A stretch of 20,723 bases of DNA from IMG/VR virus record IMGVR_UViG_3300044799_000121, positions 1 to 20,723 of that record. One strand, 5' to 3'. Origin of the DNA: a virus. The notes under the pieces were generated by a model. It saw only the letters and a program-made list of their open reading frames with translations. It was not told the origin of the DNA and searched no databases. The position numbers and the translations under genes were made by a program. This document shows, one piece after another, positions 7,468 to 15,245 of the stretch; the first letter of the stretch is position 1; every line of letters begins with the position of its first letter.

Positions 7468-8517
7468 TTAACAATCTATGAAATCTCCACCATCAACAGT
7501 AGTTCCTACTGTAAATGTGACTACTCCTATATCATCATAATTAAAAGTACCACCTGTCAAAGTACCACTACAAGACTGTCCAGTATCAGCTAACTCAGTT
7601 CCATTTAATAGTATAGTATCTACTCCATCTACTGTTAACTTAGCATAGCATACTGGTAATCTTACAGTTCTATAAATATTACCACCACCATCATTATAAA
7701 GTGCATAGGCAACTAAGTTAAATGAATAACTTGTGCCTAAACTCTGATTAACTCCAGTTGTTGTACATCTTGCAGCATCATAAGCATTAGCTGTTATAAA
7801 AGTATAATTTGCAGGTGGTGTAGGATAACTAGTAACCTGTCCATGAACATAAGGCATAACAGATCTATGAAATGTTATATCAGTATAACCATTAGCTCTA
7901 ACTCCTAAATTAATCTTTCTGGCACCATACATATCACTTATAAAAGTTTCAAAATATATTATAGTTCCTTCAACTAATACATACGCATATGGAAATGCAG
8001 TTAATTGAACTGTACTTGTTGAGGATGCTTTTACATCTGGGTTTGCCTTTGTTCTGCTATGATCAGTTAATGTAGGACTAACAGCAGAAAAAGTAATACT
8101 GGTAGTTTGGGTAAAGATAACAGATGCCTCATTGGTTCTATTAACAGCTGATTCATATGCATTTACTGTAAGATAATCTCCTGGAACAGCAAATGCTTTT
8201 ATATTCATATTCTGTGGATACCATGCAATAGTAAAATTAAAATCCCCAGCTGCCGGTCCCCAATTTTGAGTATAATTTGTCTGAGCCGCAGGTGTATTGG
8301 CAGTATGATTATATAGTCTAAAATCCCCCAATCTTAAATTAACAGTTGGGGGTGTTAATACAACATCACTAGCCCCATCAACACTAAGTTGTCCTGGAGC
8401 ATAAAAGGAGTATTTATTTAACCCTGCGGCACCAACAAGGTCTGTCCAGTTATCATCAGTTAATCCTGTTTCAGCCTGAATTGCAGATACTGAAATATAA
8501 GTAGTTCCTAAAGCCAT
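7468..8517 (-). CDS. Hypothetical 349-aa beta-rich virion/tail protein
   Basis: No family recognised with certainty. It begins MALGTTYISVSAIQAETGL, followed by a segment with LNKYSFYAPGQLSV, LTPPTVNLRLGDFRLYNH and many Tyr, Thr, Asn and Pro residues. The rest is beta-rich with few Lys and little charge, typical of an extracellular structural protein. The last 50 residues contain two Cys (QSCSGT and the terminal DC) and a strand-rich repeat-like tail (TLTGGTFNYDDIGVVTFTVG). I took ATG 8517, because the longer frame would need a TTG at 8523, two codons upstream. It follows the tail-fibre gene by 10 bases and precedes the small membrane protein, so a fibre, tail-tip or fibre-anchoring role is plausible. 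Confidence 0.7.
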   Translation of the reverse strand: MALGTTYISVSAIQAETGLTDDNWTDLVGAAGLNKYSFYAPGQLSVDGASDVVLTPPTVNLRLGDFRLYNHTANTPAAQTNYTQNWGPAAGDFNFTIAWYPQNMNIKAFAVPGDYLTVNAYESAVNRTNEASVIFTQTTSITFSAVSPTLTDHSRTKANPDVKASSTSTVQLTAFPYAYVLVEGTIIYFETFISDMYGARKINLGVRANGYTDITFHRSVMPYVHGQVTSYPTPPANYTFITANAYDAARCTTTGVNQSLGTSYSFNLVAYALYNDGGGNIYRTVRLPVCYAKLTVDGVDTILLNGTELADTGQSCSGTLTGGTFNYDDIGVVTFTVGTTVDGGDFIDC

Positions 8518-8527
8518 AATCAATTAA

Positions 8528-9652
8528 TTAAACTGCAAATGCAGTAATTTCACCAGAACAATATAATGCACCAGTGGATGGATTAAACCAAATCTTAGTA
8601 GAAGATACTTTTAAAGGTAAATTTCCAGTATTAGTAGTAACCCAAGTAGGATACATATTTGCATTTGTAGCAACATCATTAACAATAGTAATAGTTGATG
8701 CAGCAGTGGCTGTACCACCAACTGCTAAGAAAGCTGCAGCATGTTGCCCATCTACTTTATCACTATCTACAGCAGTACCTCCGGCTGCCAAGGCACCTAC
8801 ATCAGAATAAGAAGGCATCCAGGCGACAGGGCGGTATAGACCTGCATGATTACCCCAACCAAATGCTGTTTGCCCATTTGCTATATTAGCATGTGTAAAT
8901 GCTGCCAAGTGAGCTGTCATTGTACCCCCTATTTCAAAATAAGTAGATTCATGACCATCTAGTAAGTCTGCATCAAGTAAACTTCCAGTACCATCAACTG
9001 TTAATAGCTTAGCAAGTATATCAGCAGCAGTAACAGCTGCTGCAAGTGTTTGCCATGTTTTGTCCCCCCTATAATATTGTGCAGATGTACCAGCAGTTAT
9101 TGTAGGTTCAAACCCTGTATGACCGGCGGTAGCATAACTTAACTGTGATAAAGAGGCATGTGCAGAACTTGGAGGAACTGCCCATGTAGCATCTGCTCTT
9201 AAGAAATATGTAACCCCTACACTATTAGATCCTGGAACCAATCCTTTTGTAGTTGCTGCAGTAGCAAATAAATCTAATAGACTTGTTGCTTGAGTTCCTG
9301 TAAGTTGTTCTGTAACTCCTGTACCAGCAGTAATTCTTCCAAGAAAACGACTGGTAGATATATCTTGTACTTTAGCAAGAGTAACATTGCTATTTGTAAT
9401 ATCATTTGTTACCACTCCCCCCCAAGACGGTGCACCAGCAGCATTACCATGTAGTAATGTAGTTGTTGTCCCTTGGTTTATAAAATCAACAGAATCTAAA
9501 TCTAAGATAATATCTGTTAGAAGACTTTTCCCATTAATAGTCCTACTAGTAGATACCTTATCATTAAAAGCTGTTATTATAACACTCCAGGGTACAGGGG
9601 CTGTTGGATCTTGAGCTAATATAGAAAGTGCCAATTCTAGATCAACATTCAT
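8528..9652 (-). CDS. Phage tail fibre protein with classic fibre repeats
   Basis: The 374-aa sequence is full of motifs common in tailed-phage side and long tail fibres. Near the N-terminus is RTINGKSLLTDIILDLDSVDF (37-57), the usual RTINGkxLtgnI entry. Others are SRFLGRITAGTG (101-112), AQYYRGDKTWQTL (191-203), LLDADLLDGHESTYFEIGG (225-243), FGWGNHAGLY (264-273) and SDKVDGQHAAAFLAVGG (297-313). The C-terminal LPLKVSSTKIWFNPSTGALYCSGEI (345-369) resembles ends that close a fibre shaft. Such proteins trimerise and contact host surface glycans or outer-membrane proteins. There is no adjacent chaperone. It lies downstream of the 87-aa gene (11-base gap) and upstream of the 349-aa gene, its possible partner. 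Confidence 0.88.
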   Translation of the reverse strand: MNVDLELALSILAQDPTAPVPWSVIITAFNDKVSTSRTINGKSLLTDIILDLDSVDFINQGTTTTLLHGNAAGAPSWGGVVTNDITNSNVTLAKVQDISTSRFLGRITAGTGVTEQLTGTQATSLLDLFATAATTKGLVPGSNSVGVTYFLRADATWAVPPSSAHASLSQLSYATAGHTGFEPTITAGTSAQYYRGDKTWQTLAAAVTAADILAKLLTVDGTGSLLDADLLDGHESTYFEIGGTMTAHLAAFTHANIANGQTAFGWGNHAGLYRPVAWMPSYSDVGALAAGGTAVDSDKVDGQHAAAFLAVGGTATAASTITIVNDVATNANMYPTWVTTNTGNLPLKVSSTKIWFNPSTGALYCSGEITAFAV

Positions 9653-9663
9653 GTTTTATATAT

Positions 9664-9927
9664 TTAAATTGTATACCATTTCCTTCTTCTACGTACTTCT
9701 ACTCTATTAACCATTTCAGATAAAAGAGAATAATCTATATCCTCATAAACATCAGTAGAAGAATTTTCTAATGCAAATATAATATTGCACATTAAATAAA
9801 GATACTCTATATCCCTATCTATAGATTGACCTAAATCCATCTTACGACAGAGATATTCAGTATGTTTTATACCTACATCTTTTGCCACCAATATTAAATT
9901 GGTTATGTCATCCGCCGTCCATACCAT
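9664..9927 (-). CDS. Hypothetical 87-aa helical protein
   Basis: Small mixed-charge protein with predicted helical character. It starts MVWTADDITNLILVAKDVGI, has a middle CRKMDLGQSIDRDIEYLYLMCNIIFALE, and a basic C-terminus (VEVRRRRKWYTI). No transmembrane span or signal peptide. It is tightly packed between the 191-aa gene (12-base gap) and the tail fibre (11-base gap), which supports it as a real gene. I recognise no family. A small connector, assembly or fibre-attachment factor would fit the position, but that is inference. Two Cys residues (28 and 47 by count) are not in a zinc-finger arrangement. Confidence 0.65.
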   Translation of the reverse strand: MVWTADDITNLILVAKDVGIKHTEYLCRKMDLGQSIDRDIEYLYLMCNIIFALENSSTDVYEDIDYSLLSEMVNRVEVRRRRKWYTI

Positions 9928-9939
9928 ATCTTTATAGTA

Positions 9940-10515
9940 TTAAATAGACCATTCCCCAGAGATTTCACGAGCATCTAAGAAGGTCTTAACCTTATCAATA
10001 AATAATTGAAATTGTGTTTCTCTCCCCAATTCTCCCGCCCACTTACATGACTGTAACATTGCTATACATAGAAATTGTAGCCTATTTTCTTCATAGTTAA
10101 AATCATTCATATCTATTTGTAGAGGTAGTTGAGATGCCATCAAATATGTTTCAGATAGAAAAGCCTGATAAGAAGTATCTGAATAGGTTACTGCACTATA
10201 TACTACAGTAAGAGTTATCTCATAATATTCATCTGGAAAATAGGTGGTTCCTAATGGAACTGCACCAAATAGTAACTCTGCCGGAGTAGTTTCATAATAT
10301 GCAGTATCAGATGTACCAAATAGGTTAGTATAACTAACTCCTGTACCTCTATGTAGTGTAATATCATGGGTATATGTAACCCCATCATACAACACGGTTA
10401 GAATGACAGAAGTTGCATTTGCATACACAAAAGCCGGCCAGACTGTTTTATCGTATACTCGGAAATAAGAAGCATCATCTGCCTCTATAACATGGATTGC
10501 TAATACAATTGGCAT
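9940..10515 (-). CDS. Hypothetical 191-aa structural protein: beta-rich N-terminus, helical C-terminus
   Basis: The first 120 residues have regular beta strands (VWPAFVYANATSVILTVLYD, YYEITLTVVYSAVTYSDT). The last 70 form a charged helical tail (FNYEENRLQFLCIAMLQSCK, then LFIDKVKTFLDAREISGEWSI). This two-part layout, a small beta domain plus helices, recurs in connector and virion accessory proteins, but I cannot name a family. The start at 10515 is 12 bases after the DUF5675 gene stop, and the next gene follows after 12 bases. No enzymatic motif, signal peptide or transmembrane segment is seen. A role in tail assembly is inferred from position. Confidence 0.65.
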   Translation of the reverse strand: MPIVLAIHVIEADDASYFRVYDKTVWPAFVYANATSVILTVLYDGVTYTHDITLHRGTGVSYTNLFGTSDTAYYETTPAELLFGAVPLGTTYFPDEYYEITLTVVYSAVTYSDTSYQAFLSETYLMASQLPLQIDMNDFNYEENRLQFLCIAMLQSCKWAGELGRETQFQLFIDKVKTFLDAREISGEWSI

Positions 10516-10527
10516 AAATTTTAGTTT

Positions 10528-10959
10528 TTAAAAAATGTAAAGTTTAAAAGCATTTGGTAGAATAGATAGTAAGGATTGCATAGCAATTGTAGAATCTGCC
10601 ACATCTATATTTCCATCTTTATTAAGATCTACAAAGTTCATTCCTGGTAATATACACCCCTCTGTATCAACCTTCTTTCCAGAAGCATAATTTCCAATGT
10701 GGATTTCTACAGCAGTTCTTCCCGGTACATTATTCAGTAAGAAGCATTTGCCTTTTGTAGGAGAATAGATTTTTACTACTTCATACACTCCTTCTGGTAT
10801 ACAGTCTATTTTTTTAGTATTTATAGGAAATGGAATTACAATCTTAGGTAGTTCAATAGTTACACATTGGTATATAAGGTTACATTCATCAAATATACAT
10901 AATATTCCCTGAGTTTCCTTAAAATTATACTTTCTACTTATTATTACATTCATTGACAT
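10528..10959 (-). CDS. DUF5675-like protein with an embedded EF-hand-type calcium loop
   Basis: The 143 residues match my memory of the DUF5675 family found in phages and Bacteroidota: LxCxTIELP near 35, DCIPEGVYEVV (52-62), NVPGRTAVEIHIGNYAS (77-93), DTEGCILPG (98-106). The biochemical role of that family is not known to me. Between GCILPG and the C-terminal helix lies DLNKDGNIDVAD (111-122), which fills all six EF-hand ligand positions (D1, N3, D5, N7, D9, D12), so calcium binding is plausible. The preferred start is ATG 10959; a second ATG two codons on (10953) is also possible. The gene sits just after a long hairpin (10967-11005), unlike its tightly packed neighbours, so it may be expressed separately from the head genes. 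Confidence 0.75.
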   Translation of the reverse strand: MSMNVIISRKYNFKETQGILCIFDECNLIYQCVTIELPKIVIPFPINTKKIDCIPEGVYEVVKIYSPTKGKCFLLNNVPGRTAVEIHIGNYASGKKVDTEGCILPGMNFVDLNKDGNIDVADSTIAMQSLLSILPNAFKLYIF

Positions 10960-10966
10960 ATAATTA

Positions 10967-11005
10967 AAATGGGAGAATCTTCTTTTTATGGAAGTTCCCC
11001 CATTT
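10967..11005 (-). terminator. Long imperfect hairpin after the 399-aa gene: terminator or leader structure
   Basis: Plus-strand arms 10967-10982 and 10991-11005 pair as 7 bp (AAATGGG/CCCATTT), one A/C mismatch, 3 bp, a bulged T and 4 bp (CTTC/GAAG), with an 8-base loop. On the minus strand it is followed by TTTTAATTAT and, eight bases after the stem, by the ATG of the DUF5675 gene. It could end the head transcript, attenuate it, or shield the ribosome site of the next gene. Confidence 0.5.
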
Positions 11006-11053
11006 ATGATTATCCCAAAGTATGATAGATCAGGGACAGAGGGATGTTAATTA

Positions 11054-12253
11054 TTATGCACCAAATCCTAAGACAGTATTAAAATCTTCGGTCAATCCAA
11101 CAAGTTCACAGATGACATATCTAACTTTAGATACTGGTCTTCCACCAGTTGTGGGGTCTACATAATTATCATCCCAAACTTCAAAAGCAAATATATCATA
11201 AGTATTACCTGCAACTGCATCAAAATTCCTTACTGTAGGAGGATATGCAGATACTTCACGTGTTTTATTCTCAAACTGAGTTCTGGCCTCTTGAGCAGCT
11301 ACTAATTGATATGTTCCACTTCCAAGTCTAGCCTCAGTTGTATAAGTTGCAGTAGCAGTAGAAAAATCTCTAGTACCTAACTCAAATGAAACTACAAAGG
11401 GTTCATCAGTTACAGGATTAAAATTAGCATCAGTTACACTGATACCAGTAAATTTAAGACCCCAGTTACCTTCGGTTACAGATTCAACATTAGCATCAGC
11501 AATAGTCTCAGTAATACCTTGATATTCCTGATCAAGATTGAATGTGGTTGTACCATTAATAGCAGAAGCAATGATATAACAAGGAGTAGTACCGGTACCT
11601 GTAGCACCATTTAATCTTACGATAGTACTTCCTACAGTTACACTTGCAGCTACGTTACCACCAAATGTAACCGCTTTTGAACCATTAACAACAGCACATG
11701 TATTAAGTGTAGCTAAAGCTGCACCACTATTCACACGTTCAATTTTAATAGGTTTATAGGCTTGACGTTTAAAGGCAGCAGTTCCTGCAATAGCCAATCC
11801 AGCAGCAACTTCTCTTTGTGTAGCAGATGCATCAGATTTATAGGGAATAGTAACAATTAATGGACTATTATTCAACATACCAAAAGTATGATTAAGAATA
11901 ATCTTAAGTCCATAATATGTAGAATTAGTAGCATCTAAAGATAAGGAGGCAGTAACTCCATCATACCCTAAATATGTCACCTGTTCTTGTCTTGCAAGAT
12001 AAGCATAATATCCACCATTTTTAATATCAGCAGCCCTAAAAGGTTTAGTAAAACTAAGTACCCCTCTAGTATTTCTAAATGCAAAACGGTGATAAAGAGT
12101 TGCATTTGTAGTTGCAGCTGTTTCTGTAAAAGTCTGTGGCTCTAAATAAAAAGCACCAGCAGTTCCAGCTAATGCAGCCAAAGTTGCATAACTTGCAGCA
12201 TTTGCATTGGTTACATTACATACAAACACTTGTGTTCTTGAATCTTCAAACAT
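11054..12253 (-). CDS. 399-aa beta-rich major virion protein of unknown family
   Basis: The protein is rich in Ala, Thr and Val with few Lys and has the look of an abundant virion component. It begins MFEDSRTQVFVCNVTNANAA, then has YHRFAFRNTRGVLSFTKPFR and a Thr/Ala/Gly-rich middle with strands (VTFGGNVAASVTVGSTIVRL). The C-terminal part contains ARLGSGTYQLVAAQEARTQF and GNTYDIFAFEVWDDNYVDP. No enzymatic motif or transmembrane span is seen. Its size, its place after the decoration-like protein and the hairpin that follows it suggest high expression. It may be an auxiliary capsid protein or a tail-tube-like protein; I cannot decide between them by eye. It lies 32 bases after the HNH nuclease gene. 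Confidence 0.7.
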   Translation of the reverse strand: MFEDSRTQVFVCNVTNANAASYATLAALAGTAGAFYLEPQTFTETAATTNATLYHRFAFRNTRGVLSFTKPFRAADIKNGGYYAYLARQEQVTYLGYDGVTASLSLDATNSTYYGLKIILNHTFGMLNNSPLIVTIPYKSDASATQREVAAGLAIAGTAAFKRQAYKPIKIERVNSGAALATLNTCAVVNGSKAVTFGGNVAASVTVGSTIVRLNGATGTGTTPCYIIASAINGTTTFNLDQEYQGITETIADANVESVTEGNWGLKFTGISVTDANFNPVTDEPFVVSFELGTRDFSTATATYTTEARLGSGTYQLVAAQEARTQFENKTREVSAYPPTVRNFDAVAGNTYDIFAFEVWDDNYVDPTTGGRPVSKVRYVICELVGLTEDFNTVLGFGA

Positions 12254-12285
12254 GTTATTGAATTATTAAGTTAATAAAATTAAAA

Positions 12286-12726
12286 TTATCTTTTTTGTAT
12301 TTTTAAATACATTTTCATTTTATTTAATAGATCTATAGAGTCTTTTATTTGTCCTAAAACTAAATTACATCTTTTACACAAAAGACCTCTAATTATTCCA
12401 GTAGTATGATCATGATCTACTGATAAAAATTTTAAAATTCCATGTTGATTACATCCGGTTTCTTCATTACCACAAATTGCACAGGTTCCATCTTGGGATT
12501 CTAACAATATATTATAATCTTTTAATGTAATCCCATGTACAACTTTTAAAACAGAATTTTTACAGATATCTGGATGTCTTAGTTTATAACGTTTATTTCT
12601 TTTACTACACTTTTCTTTATTACTATTATTATAACTTCTCATGTAAGAATTATAACAGGTAGTACATCGTAATTTATAGTAAGTAGATCCACATTTCTTA
12701 CAAACTTTTATTTTTTCAACATTCAT
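12286..12726 (-). CDS. Endonuclease VII-type HNH nuclease, free-standing mobile gene
   Basis: The 146 residues match the recombination endonuclease VII family (T4 gp49-like His-Me finger nucleases). GITLKDYNILLESQDGTCAICG (65-86) is the family's entry motif. LSVDHDHTTGIIRGLLCKRCN (101-121) carries the HNH-type DHDH core (104-107) and Asn121. Cys82/85 and Cys117/120 form the zinc site. A second Cys pair set at the N-terminus (C9, C12, C21, C24) looks like an extra zinc ribbon, followed by a Lys/Asn-rich helix (SNKEKCSKRNKRYKLRHPD) that may bind DNA. Stand-alone copies lying between phage structural genes often behave as homing endonucleases. This one sits between two structural genes with 4 bases upstream and 32 downstream. 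A resolvase role in packaging is the alternative. Confidence 0.85.
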   Translation of the reverse strand: MNVEKIKVCKKCGSTYYKLRCTTCYNSYMRSYNNSNKEKCSKRNKRYKLRHPDICKNSVLKVVHGITLKDYNILLESQDGTCAICGNEETGCNQHGILKFLSVDHDHTTGIIRGLLCKRCNLVLGQIKDSIDLLNKMKMYLKIQKR

Positions 12727-12730
12727 ATTT

Positions 12731-13558
12731 TTACCTCTCCTGGACTACTAATACGTAGTCAATTTGCAAAACCTGAGTAGTAACAGCATCTCCATTTCCT
12801 ACTTTAAAACTTGGGGCTAGTTCAGCCATTGTAGCATAAGTAATACTTGTTAAAGGAGAACCAGCTACCCCATTAATATAGGGAGTAATAGTTGCACTTC
12901 CAGTTGCGCCACCATCAAAGTAAAATCCTAACCGTGTCCATGTATTAGTTACTAATGTATGTACAGCAGCAGCACTTACTATATCTGTATTATTATCAGA
13001 GGAATTAAGAAATATTGTTCCTACCCCAGCATCTGTTTTTATAAATACAATACCATTTGCAGGTTTATTATCAGCCACAGTACTAAGATCTTCTGTCTCT
13101 ATTAATCCAATAGATAAATCAAGATTAGTTACATCAGCCGCAACACTTCTAATTCTAGTCTCAAACCACAACTTTTTACCTACCACAAGTCTAAAAGATT
13201 CATTTGCCAAAACTACTTGAGAGGCACTGTCATCATCGGTGGCACCATTAGTAAGAGTCATTATTCCGCCAACAGCATCAGTTAATACTTCAGTATTTCC
13301 AGCATCAGTTTCATAAACCGTCCAATCTGCATTAATTGCACCTGAAGCAGCTCCACGATCAAAATCATCAAAGAATTTGTAGTGAGTTGATGGTAAGTAA
13401 AGTGAAGGAAGTTCACTGAAAACATTAGTTCTTATTATTCCAGTATCAGCATATGAATTAAGCGCATCTACTAATATATTATACCAGTAGTCATACACCC
13501 TAAATTTGGGACCCGAGGGTACAAAATTCGATTTTGTTATTCTTGTAAATACACTCAT
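12731..13558 (-). CDS. 275-aa concanavalin-fold virion protein, probable head decoration or head fibre protein
   Basis: The first 60 residues (FVPSGPKFRVYDYWYNILVD ... SLYLPSTHYKFFDD) form a distinct head segment. Residues 61-272 look like a lectin/glucanase-type beta-sandwich: FFDDFDRGAASGAINADWTV, GGIMTLTNGATDDDS, KLWFETRIR, a Thr/Asp-rich middle, WTRLGFYFDGG and a closing YVLVVQER. Proteins of this layout are common next to major capsid genes of phages, where they coat the head or form short fibres. Their sugar-binding ability is often untested. Position between the connector-like 220-aa gene and a nuclease gene inside the head block supports a virion role. No catalytic residues of glycosidases are visible. 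Confidence 0.75.
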   Translation of the reverse strand: MSVFTRITKSNFVPSGPKFRVYDYWYNILVDALNSYADTGIIRTNVFSELPSLYLPSTHYKFFDDFDRGAASGAINADWTVYETDAGNTEVLTDAVGGIMTLTNGATDDDSASQVVLANESFRLVVGKKLWFETRIRSVAADVTNLDLSIGLIETEDLSTVADNKPANGIVFIKTDAGVGTIFLNSSDNNTDIVSAAAVHTLVTNTWTRLGFYFDGGATGSATITPYINGVAGSPLTSITYATMAELAPSFKVGNGDAVTTQVLQIDYVLVVQER

Positions 13559-13582
13559 ATTGTTTTATATTAAATTAAAAAA

Positions 13583-14245
13583 TTATTTTGCAAATTCTGC
13601 CAAAGCTAATTGATATCCTTGAGGATCTTCTACAGACATGCGTGCCAGCTTTACAGCCTTTTCAACAATTCGGGAGTGCACTCCCTCATTTAAAACACAT
13701 AAACCCCCAATAACCAATGAATAATTATCCGGATGGTAAACACCCATAATTGAATATTTAGTTACTGCGGTGCCATCTGTAATAAATACTGGCTTGTTAT
13801 TATACTGTAACAACCAATAACCATCTACATTATTAGGCTTCCTAAATGGATTGTCTATATTAGTTCTATAGAAATCAAAGGATATCCTTTTAATAGGCAC
13901 ATTAGTAACTCCGGCAGTTTCAACATATTCATCTAGAACCCAAAAAAACTTAGTCTCAAATGTCTTAGATCCTATATCTATGGTTTGTGCGGACGTATCA
14001 TCAGAATTCTTAAAGAATGTATCAGCAACAAATACAGTATAACTATCAGGTTGAATTAGCTTCTCAATTGCAAGCATATTAAATGAATTCCTGGTAACAC
14101 CTTCTTCCAGAATGTCTATAACTACTTTGCGTTGTGCTGCAGTTAGTATAATACCCCATTCTGCATCTATAAATCCAGGAGCTGCACTACTGTTAATTGA
14201 TTCATATAACAGTTCAGTTTCTGCTCGCATTTGAGTGACTGTCAT
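13583..14245 (-). CDS. 220-aa connector/neck-like structural protein
   Basis: The N-terminal helical region (MRAETELLYESINSSAAPGF, then EWGIILTAAQRKVVIDILEEGVTRNSF) has the pattern I associate with head-tail connector or ring proteins of Bacteroidota phages: a helix with INxxxxP, an acidic Trp, then AQ. A beta-rich middle follows (SYTVFVADTFFK, FFWVLDEYVE, ISFDFYRTNIDNPFRKP, DGYWLLQYNNKPVFITDG). The C-terminal helix ends PQGYQLALAEFAK. The length and place, two genes downstream of the capsid gene, fit an adaptor between portal and tail. The assignment is by pattern and position only. Its ATG directly follows the TAA of the 298-aa gene (TAAATG), indicating coupling. Confidence 0.6.
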   Translation of the reverse strand: MTVTQMRAETELLYESINSSAAPGFIDAEWGIILTAAQRKVVIDILEEGVTRNSFNMLAIEKLIQPDSYTVFVADTFFKNSDDTSAQTIDIGSKTFETKFFWVLDEYVETAGVTNVPIKRISFDFYRTNIDNPFRKPNNVDGYWLLQYNNKPVFITDGTAVTKYSIMGVYHPDNYSLVIGGLCVLNEGVHSRIVEKAVKLARMSVEDPQGYQLALAEFAK

Positions 14246-15142
14246 TTATTTGCTAACTTTAATCTGAGCGGCCATTTTAAGAAATATATCTGATTTAATC
14301 TCTTCCGCCTTCATTAAATAATCAACTATTTCACTATATGTATATGATGTACCTTCTCCAGGTATATCATACTTATTTCTTGCTGATTTAACAATTGCCC
14401 CAGCCCTTATAGCCTGTAAGATAAAATTCTTAATCTTAGCATGAGGATCTTTCATTATTAATAGAGCAAGATCAATCTCACCTTCAATTACATTTTTAAT
14501 CTCTTTTCTAAGCCAATCTTTATCAGCATCCTCCGGAACAAACTTCATTTCTTTTTTCTCTAAGTAATAAACCCCCAAGAAATCCTTCATTTCTCTTATT
14601 GAGTTTTGTATACTACCGAGATAAGTATAAGCTTCAATAGTCTTATTAGTTGTAGTCTGTTCTTTTTCTTCAGCATATCCTTCTTCAACAAGTGCAAAAC
14701 GATATTCACCTCTATTTGTTCTTTCATCCCAACTGGGGGCAACAAAACCTTGCAATTGTGTGACCCTCCAACGTAAGTTATCAAGCGGATCAGATAGATT
14801 GAATATATATCCTTCATGCATAAGATTATAATCTTTTATAACCTTAACAAAGAATGTATGCCAAAAATTGTCCTTCTTTTTATAAACATTCAGGTCTAAA
14901 TCAAGAGTTTGTTCAAAAAACTCCTTCTCTTCCTCACTTTTAAATGGATTGACCAATTGACCAGTCTGTTCATTCTTAGGCAATTGAAACCAGTTATTTG
15001 CACCTTCAATCTGAAAGTATGCAGCATGTGTAGGAGAATTAATCATTTTTCCCCCCCTTACCACTGGTTTTAAATAAACCTTTTTGTTCTGTAAAAATCC
15101 CTTTTGTAATGCTTCCTCTTTTGTAATTTTCTTTGCTTCCAT
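14246..15142 (-). CDS. Conserved-looking 298-aa phage protein downstream of the capsid gene
   Basis: Unlike the beta-rich neighbours, this protein is charged and mostly helical (many Lys and Glu). It contains aromatic N-terminal segments (KVYLKPVVRGGKMINSPTHA, AYFQIEGANNWFQLP) and a middle with DPLDNLRWRVTQLQGFVAPSW. A C-terminal region reads IKNFILQAIRAGAIVKSARN and then YDIPGEGTSYTYSEIVDYLM. That last block (AGAIxxxxxxYxxPGEGxxYTxxEIxxYL) resembles segments I have seen in phage proteins encoded beside capsid genes, but I cannot attach a function. It has no nuclease, protease or membrane motif. It is the first gene after the capsid terminator and ends one base before the 220-aa start. An internal virion, cargo or assembly role is possible. 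Confidence 0.65.
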   Translation of the reverse strand: MEAKKITKEEALQKGFLQNKKVYLKPVVRGGKMINSPTHAAYFQIEGANNWFQLPKNEQTGQLVNPFKSEEEKEFFEQTLDLDLNVYKKKDNFWHTFFVKVIKDYNLMHEGYIFNLSDPLDNLRWRVTQLQGFVAPSWDERTNRGEYRFALVEEGYAEEKEQTTTNKTIEAYTYLGSIQNSIREMKDFLGVYYLEKKEMKFVPEDADKDWLRKEIKNVIEGEIDLALLIMKDPHAKIKNFILQAIRAGAIVKSARNKYDIPGEGTSYTYSEIVDYLMKAEEIKSDIFLKMAAQIKVSK

Positions 15143-15163
15143 AAAACTGTAATATTTAATTAA

Positions 15164-15180
15164 GTGGCTTTGCTAACCAC
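15164..15180 (-). promoter_or_regulatory. Short leader hairpin upstream of the 298-aa gene
   Basis: On the minus strand GTGGTT-AGCAA-AGCCAC forms a 6-bp stem (one G-U pair) with a 5-base loop, 21 bases before the ATG of the 298-aa gene. It lies in the 103-base spacer downstream of the capsid terminator hairpin. It could protect the 5' end of a processed transcript or be fortuitous. Confidence 0.3.
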
Positions 15181-15211
15181 ATTTTTAATTCTTAAAAATA
15201 AAAGATATTGA

Positions 15212-15231
15212 GTGGGGATATTACACCCCAC
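15212..15231 (-). terminator. Hairpin after the major capsid gene, probable terminator
   Basis: GTGGGG/CCCCAC, a GC-rich 6-bp stem with an 8-base loop, lies 14 bases after the capsid gene stop. On the minus strand it is followed by TCAATATCTTTTATTTTTAAG, a U-rich run. Partial termination here would let capsid mRNA exceed that of the downstream genes. Confidence 0.55.
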
Positions 15232-15245
15232 CCAACATTCTTTTG

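Noticed and set aside
5051-8537. The same 14 bases, TTAATTAAACTGCA, at the ends of the 190-aa gene (5054 region) and the 374-aa gene (8524 region)
   Set aside because: Both encode a C-terminal Ala-Val followed by TAA and AT-rich spacer. Only two copies, no flanking symmetry, so chance or shared C-terminal codons explain it; not called as a repeat or att site.
8574-8889. Plus-strand open frames opposite the tail fibre gene (and similar ones at 1431-1700, 7378-7593, 9387-9614, 15243-15536, 18186-18440 and 18734-19260)
   Set aside because: They lie antisense within well-supported genes, have low-complexity translations, lack plausible leaders and resemble no family.
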